Positions 58,880 through 64,000 of a stretch of 64,000 bases of DNA are shown piece after piece (within the stretch, counting starts at the first letter, position 1; each line of letters opens with the position of its first letter). The notes below the pieces were generated by a model. That model saw only the letters and a program-made list of their open reading frames with translations, did not search any database and had not been told where the DNA came from. Source of the stretch: Acanthochromis polyacanthus (taxonomy: Eukaryota > Chordata > Actinopteri > Pomacentridae); NCBI RefSeq assembly GCF_021347895.1, contig NC_067130.1, positions 29,843,817 through 29,907,816 on the forward strand, given 5' to 3'. The position numbers and the translations under genes were made by a program.

Positions 58880-60890
58880 TGGTGGTGCTGTGAATTCAGT
58901 TGAACTTAAGATGAGTTAGTGTGTTGTCGTCCACTAGATGGTGGTAGAAGATCGAGACACAAGAAGATGCTGAACTCGACTCCTATTGATGCAAAAACGA
59001 CAGTACCTCACAGATATTCAGCATCAACAGGTATGCACACTGACATATGGCTGCACTGTACTGTCAATACACCTTTATTTTCACCAGCCCACAATATATC
59101 TGTATGAAGATTATGACACCGATGCTGCTGTCAGCTTCATTTTAGAATTTAATCAAATAGGATTCATCCTTTGTTTTGATCAAGAAGCTACAGGAGACTT
59201 AAATAGGAAAATGTTTGTAGAGTTCATCATGTGGATCTTGTTTTATTCACTTTTTAAACAATTTTTGCTCTCAGAAAGACACACTGAGGAACAAGAGTTA
59301 TCTTTTTTTTAAATAAAAGAAATCACATCACAATCAAAGCAAAAGACAAAAACACAGCAGCTCCGCTGATTGTCAAAATCAATCTCGACTAGTCTCTTAA
59401 AAAGTAACATTTTGTGAGCACTTTTGAAACTGGATTAGATGTGATCAATAGTCATTACCCTCCTCTCTCTGCTCGAAGAAATAAAGTTGATTGATTTGTA
59501 GAAAACCAACATGAAACATGTGAAGACTGTTTCCCTGTGTGACTCCTTCTCAGCTGCACTAAGCAGGTCACACACTTCTAATTCCAGTTTATTGCGTTAA
59601 GTATAAGCTTTAGGACAGCTGTGTTTAATGCTGCAAAGAATTCAGCGTTTTTATGGAGATTAAACTCCCGCTGTTTGTAGGGTGTTTGTTTAAAAAAAAC
59701 TCTATGAAACACACAGTGTTCCAAAGTTATTCTAATTTTAGAAGAACTGAATGTTTTGATGTAAAGACAGAAAGGTTTGTGAAACATACTGTAGATTAAT
59801 CCAATCTTCAAAAAGAGATATTCCAAAATAATTTACAGAAAAGTCCAAGTGCTTTCTTGGAATTTTCAAAATTTTATGAAAATAATGGATGTTGGAATTC
59901 CTAATAAATGACATTTTTGTCCAATATTCTTCTTGAAATAAAGTAAAATATTTTTTTCAATGAATAATGCCAAACAAAAAGAAAAAACTCCAGCATGTCG
60001 TGGTTAACAAAATGTCCCTTCAATTGCTTTCCACTGGCAACATTAATGGCACTGATGCATTTCTTGCCACATGTATTATCGTTTCCATTACATGTTTCTG
60101 TCAGTAACTACCACATAATGGTTCATATAATAATTTTGCCAATTATACTGTTATTCTTTTAAGGTAAAGTTACTATGTGGTTTCTTGTGTTTAAACAATG
60201 GCCAAACCAAAACCTGTTACATTCTCGTCCGGTACTGATTTGCAAATTAAACTGACAGCTGGATGGGACACACATTCATGTATTTTACAGCTACCAGTGT
60301 TGCAGAGACCAAATATCAGAAATAAAGAGGAGTGTAAAAATGCTGATGTGATGTTTGTAGTTGGATTCATGTATTTGTTTCTGTTGCCCCATTGTGGCCA
60401 AAAGAGGTATTGCATGTTGAAATCATTTAAGAATCGTTCCAGTATTGCAATAACTTTGTAAGTCAGTTCTCAGAGTTTGCATCGGAAAAAGAAAATCTCA
60501 AGCAGTACCCTCCCTTTCCACTGATGTAAGACAAGAACTAGACGCAGTGTTCCAAGTTGGCGCCTCATTCATTAACATTAAAGCTGCACACCGAGTGCAT
60601 ACACTATAAATATATTTCAGGCTGGCTGACTTCCTGTCTGCTCATCTTTTTACATTTTATTGGTCATAATGCATCAGATTCAGTCATTAATGACTTTGAG
60701 AACAACTCAATATTCATTTTGCATCCTTCCCTGTAGAAATAATTGTGAATCAGCCAGTGGGAGTTGTGCTGTATCGAATGGACACCACGCCTGGATGTCC
60801 TTCCAGTTCAGTCTCTGGGTTTTTTTTGATCCCACGCAGTTGACCTCACTGCTGTGTTTATCTATTTGCATGCAGACTGAGGTTCCTACT
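58880..60890. other. Unassigned stretch
   Basis: No gene recognised. An 87-codon frame at 60198-60461 (MAKPKPVTFSSGTDLQIKLT) has a good-looking start but no identifiable domain. The piece 58920-58975 (gtccactagatggtggtag, aagaagatgctg) resembles LINE 3' tails with a 'ggtggcgg' motif. Confidence 0.3.
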
Positions 60891-61200
60891 TGAGCTTATA
60901 CAAAAAACATCCACAACAGCACAGGTAGCAGTGCAGTGACTTTAAATTCGGGTTAATGTGTCACTTAATGTCTTGTTGTGTCCCTAGATGGAAGAACACT
61001 ATAAGTCAGTCCTGGAAGAAGGAAAAGCATGCGATAGTGTCTCAGTACTCTGGAAATGTTCTTCAAATGGTGGAACACAGTTTTTTATTTATGTTTCTAA
61101 TGTGAGATCGCTCAAAGATGAGTTCTGAAATTTCACTTGTTGACATGGTTTTGATGCCAGTGCTGCAGTTTCACATTAAGTTTCTCTTTAAGTTTTACCA
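60890..61200. repeat. Dispersed repeat, copy 1
   Basis: Collinear with 63680-63950: caggtagcagtgcag, ctttaaat.cggttaatgtgtc, agtcctg.aagaa..aaaagcatg, aatgttcttc.aatg, caaagatgagttctga, tttcacttgttgacatg, agtgctgcagtttcacatta. Class unknown; possibly retroelement-derived. Confidence 0.6.
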
Positions 61201-62137
61201 CTATTGACCAAGACTTCAGTTTTCTCCAGACTGAGCTGTAGAAAACTCTCTGACATTCACAATTTGATTTAAAAAATGGAATTCAAAGGAGTTTGGATTG
61301 GCTCTGTGTCATCAGGACACACAGCCATATAAAGATGTGTGTCATCAGCGTAGCTATTGAGCCCCATGTTGTGTTGATGTTGATGTGTCACTGCTGCGTT
61401 TATCTAGAGTCTAGACTGAGGTTCCTACTTGGGTTCATATGAGAAACAGCAACAACTGATTCCTTTGTACGAACCTTCTGCTGCTGCCGCCTGTCCAGAC
61501 CGACCTCCAGCAACTTTCATTTCTCGTCCACCACGGCTCGCTGCGTGTCGTCTAACTGTGATTAATGGAAGACAGTTTCAGGGGTCAGTACGCTGACGGT
61601 CAGTTGGAACTGTGTGGTGACAGAGTGTCAGTGACTGAAGAGCAATGAACTGTACAAGCAATCAGCATGCAGGGGTGCTTTTCCTCCCAATCGTTTGATT
61701 GGAGGTCCCACTTTAGTAGCACAGGTAATAATACCTCTACTGTCTGGACTCTGCAGGGACCTCAGCATAAAGACAGCAGATATGATTTCTTCTCTTAAAC
61801 ATCCATGCTGTGCATTTATTGACAATATACGTCTACGGAGAAAATTTATTAGAGTTGATGCACGGATGGATGCTTGATTGGCGGTATGGATGGGTTAATG
61901 CAGGACAGGTTAATGGATGGATGGTGAAAAGTGAGTTAATGTGTGCAGGGTGGATGCTGAGTGCTGGAACAGGCCACAGATCCAGATCAATGTGTGTCGC
62001 CTGACTGTGAGAGCAGAATGTGATCAATCAATTGCGGGGCCACAGCTCACTGACATGATGACTCTGACCTTGGATAGACACCATTAATTAAAACTCTGTC
62101 GAGCTCTTTATCACTCACTGCTCCCTCCTTCTCGTAG

Positions 62138-62190
62138 ACGGCCCATCAGTCAGCGGCAGCAGGAGGCCGTCAGCCAACGAGCGGGACAAA
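62138..62190 (+). other. Candidate 53-bp internal exon
   Basis: A pyrimidine-rich acceptor (ctccctccttctcgtag) precedes, and a GTGAGA donor follows. The enclosed frame reads GPSVSGSRRPSANERDK without stops, a composition typical of a disordered, phosphorylatable segment. No neighbouring exon was recognised, so the gene is unknown. Confidence 0.3.
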
Positions 62191-63679
62191 GTGAGAAGTT
62201 AGACCTGTTTACATCACCGCATTATGCAACATTATCAAACATGTGTGGCTCGAATTTTAAACACCCGGGTTCGACTCACAGCTCACACACTTTCAAATCG
62301 ATGCTGAGCCTGCAAGAAGTGAGAAAAATCAATCAAATGTGCTGCACAATAAAGCGTTTATGGTCTTTCAGTTCACACACAGAAATAAGGTCTGAGCGCC
62401 ACATAAACCTGAAACATAATTTACTACAACTGCAAAGTACTGCTGGTTCTACACAACGCTATACGGCACCAGTCAAAATACAAAGAATATTGACTGAGCT
62501 GTGGCCTTTTAAAAAGAAATTCTTAGCTTTGATTATACTCCTTTGTGGGTGCACAGACAGCTGCAGATGTGTGGTGGTTGTTATGTGATTATTCTCGAGG
62601 TGTATGAAGTACAGTTGGTGGACGCAGCATGGGATATCTGGAGATTTTAGAACTTCAGGATGTGCCTGGGCTACGTCAATGGAAAGTATGTACAAATTAA
62701 AGCACCTCTAAAGTCCAGCAGTTACTAGTTTAATTGTAACTCCTTTAATGATGAATTATAAATGGTGTTCATTACTGAGAATCTCCTCAGACCAAATATT
62801 AGTTTTTAGCACCACTTGTTTGTACGTGGACCCTCACAGATTTGTGTAGATAATCAAATTTAGATCATGCAAACCCTTGTGAATAAAAGTATGAATTGGA
62901 CTTCATGCTACCTTTCTAGGGGGAGTGTGCTTCCAAATATGAGGAATAGATCTTGCTTAGGTATTCTGTGTACCGCACACTACCGCCAAGCATGTGCACC
63001 ACTTTCCTTGTAGCATGGTCACTTTTTGGGCTGTTTGCGGATGTGTTTTTAGGGGTCTACATGAATCCTCGAAGAATTTCAGAAGATGAGAAGATTGACT
63101 GGTCTTAGGGGACCCTGACCCATTGGGTCCTTGTGCTTGGTGAATCCTTGTTGTAATCCATCCATGTCAATAAGCAGTTTCAAATGCAAATGAAGTGTCA
63201 ACTTGTGTGGCACTCTTAATTCAACTGGAGAGTGCTATGCAAATTAATTACAGAACTGAAAAATGATTACAATAAATACTAAAAACAATACTCTACACCC
63301 ATATACACATTATGATTTAAATGAAGGACTCCTAAAACTGAGGAACTGAGGTAACACTATCATAAATGGATGTAAACATGTCAAAATTTTAAAAATCAAA
63401 ATAAGATAAAATGGACCAATGTATATAAATGCAAAGTCTGTTATTTAAAAAGAATATTAATGACAATTATTTAGGTAAATGGGATAAATTAAAAGCCAGA
63501 CTAAAAGGTAGCTCTTGAGTGGGCCTTAATAATAAAAAGGATTCCTCACTGTGGGTTTTTGTTCTGACTCTTGGTTTAATTAAAAGGCCACTAGCAGAAG
63601 ACCCGAGGGTTCATAGGATAAAAGCAAATCTAATAAATAAGTAGAACCAAGACCATTAAGAGGATCTCTAAATCAATTT

Positions 63680-63950
63680 TAAAACAGACAGGTAGCAGTG
63701 CAGAGGCTTTAAATCCGGTTTAATGTGTCGCTCTCTCTGTGGCCCGAGATGGAAACACATTATAATAGTCAGTCCTGCAAGAACTAAAAGCATGTAATCT
63801 CAGCATTGACTGCACTTTGACAATGTTCTTCCAATGATTAAATGCAGTCTTTTTATGTTTCTATTGTGAAATCAATCAAAGATGAGTTCTGAATTTTCAC
63901 TTGTTGACATGATTTCAATGAAAGTGCTGCAGTTTCACATTAGGTGTTAG
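63680..63950. repeat. Dispersed repeat, copy 2
   Basis: Same order of blocks as 60890-61200, about 80% similar by eye. Confidence 0.6.
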
Positions 63951-64000
63951 AGTGCCAGGTTTGTTAAACCCAAAAGCAGGCACACAGAGGCAGGCGGACA
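63945..64000. mobile_element. Possible LTR edge cut by the window end
   Basis: The sequence gttagagtgccaggtttg then ttaaacccaaaagcaggcac resembles the end of a fish Gypsy LTR and primer region in minus orientation. Only 55 bases are available. Confidence 0.3.

Noticed and set aside
60198..60461. 87-codon frame starting MAKPKPVTF
   Set aside because: No domain, no splice context, and nearby frames are equally random; kept only as a mention.
1..64000. CRISPR arrays, bacterial operons or prophage
   Set aside because: The DNA is eukaryotic with spliced genes and vertebrate transposons; no regularly spaced repeats of that type were seen.

Overview
The window is vertebrate, and almost certainly ray-finned fish, nuclear DNA. 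The genes have short GT-AG exons and long AT-rich introns. The DNA is packed with mobile elements of kinds that are abundant in teleosts: Tc1/mariner, hAT, Harbinger, Tigger and foldback MITEs, tRNA-headed SINEs, an L2-type LINE, an I/Nimb-type LINE with RNase H, and Gypsy LTR elements. A percomorph fish is likely, but this is inference. Most of the sequence is intronic or intergenic, and most open frames are chance.

Layout. At 0-5 kb there is a decayed Tc1-like transposon (3178-4680) carrying a MITE. At 6.2-10.0 kb, on the minus strand, lies a compact three-exon gene for a 190-residue secreted coiled-coil protein. It resembles the N-terminal region of ANGPTL3/4/8 and has no fibrinogen domain, so it is ANGPTL8-like. 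Its first intron holds an old tandem duplication. At 10-29 kb there is no gene I can support firmly, only repeats (a Tigger remnant, a MITE nested in a MITE, a SINE with a clear target duplication, a 0.4 kb tandem duplication), a TATA-box promoter candidate and a few candidate exons.

At 29.4-37.1 kb, on the plus strand, is an intact four-exon C2H2 zinc-finger gene with about 13 fingers. A Harbinger transposon has landed at the 3' edge of its 60-bp third exon. That exon is frame-neutral, so skipping it would keep the protein in frame. The next intron also took in a Tc1 MITE and a nearly full-length Tc1 element.

At 37.2-38.8 kb is another Tc1 fossil. At 38.9-45.4 kb is a multi-exon gene related to the fish G2E3-like/HECT family. 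A truncated Gypsy element interrupts it where the HECT N-lobe should be, and a later exon has an in-frame TGA, so it is best read as a pseudogene. At 46.5-50.65 kb a solo Gypsy LTR (5-bp target duplication) contains a 5'-truncated LINE (13-bp target duplication) with a 1028-codon open RT-RNase H frame.

At 52.6-56.7 kb are exons of the DEAD-box helicase gene ddx55 through motif II (DEAD). The rest of the helicase is absent. An L2 LINE has inserted 16 bp upstream of one of its splice acceptors. At 58.2-58.7 kb is an intronless 3' piece of polr3g/polr3gl lying between two 166-bp direct repeats. The last 5 kb are repeats, and the window ends in what may be an LTR element.

The genes do not form a pathway. 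The theme is gene fragments and small genes being reshaped by transposons.
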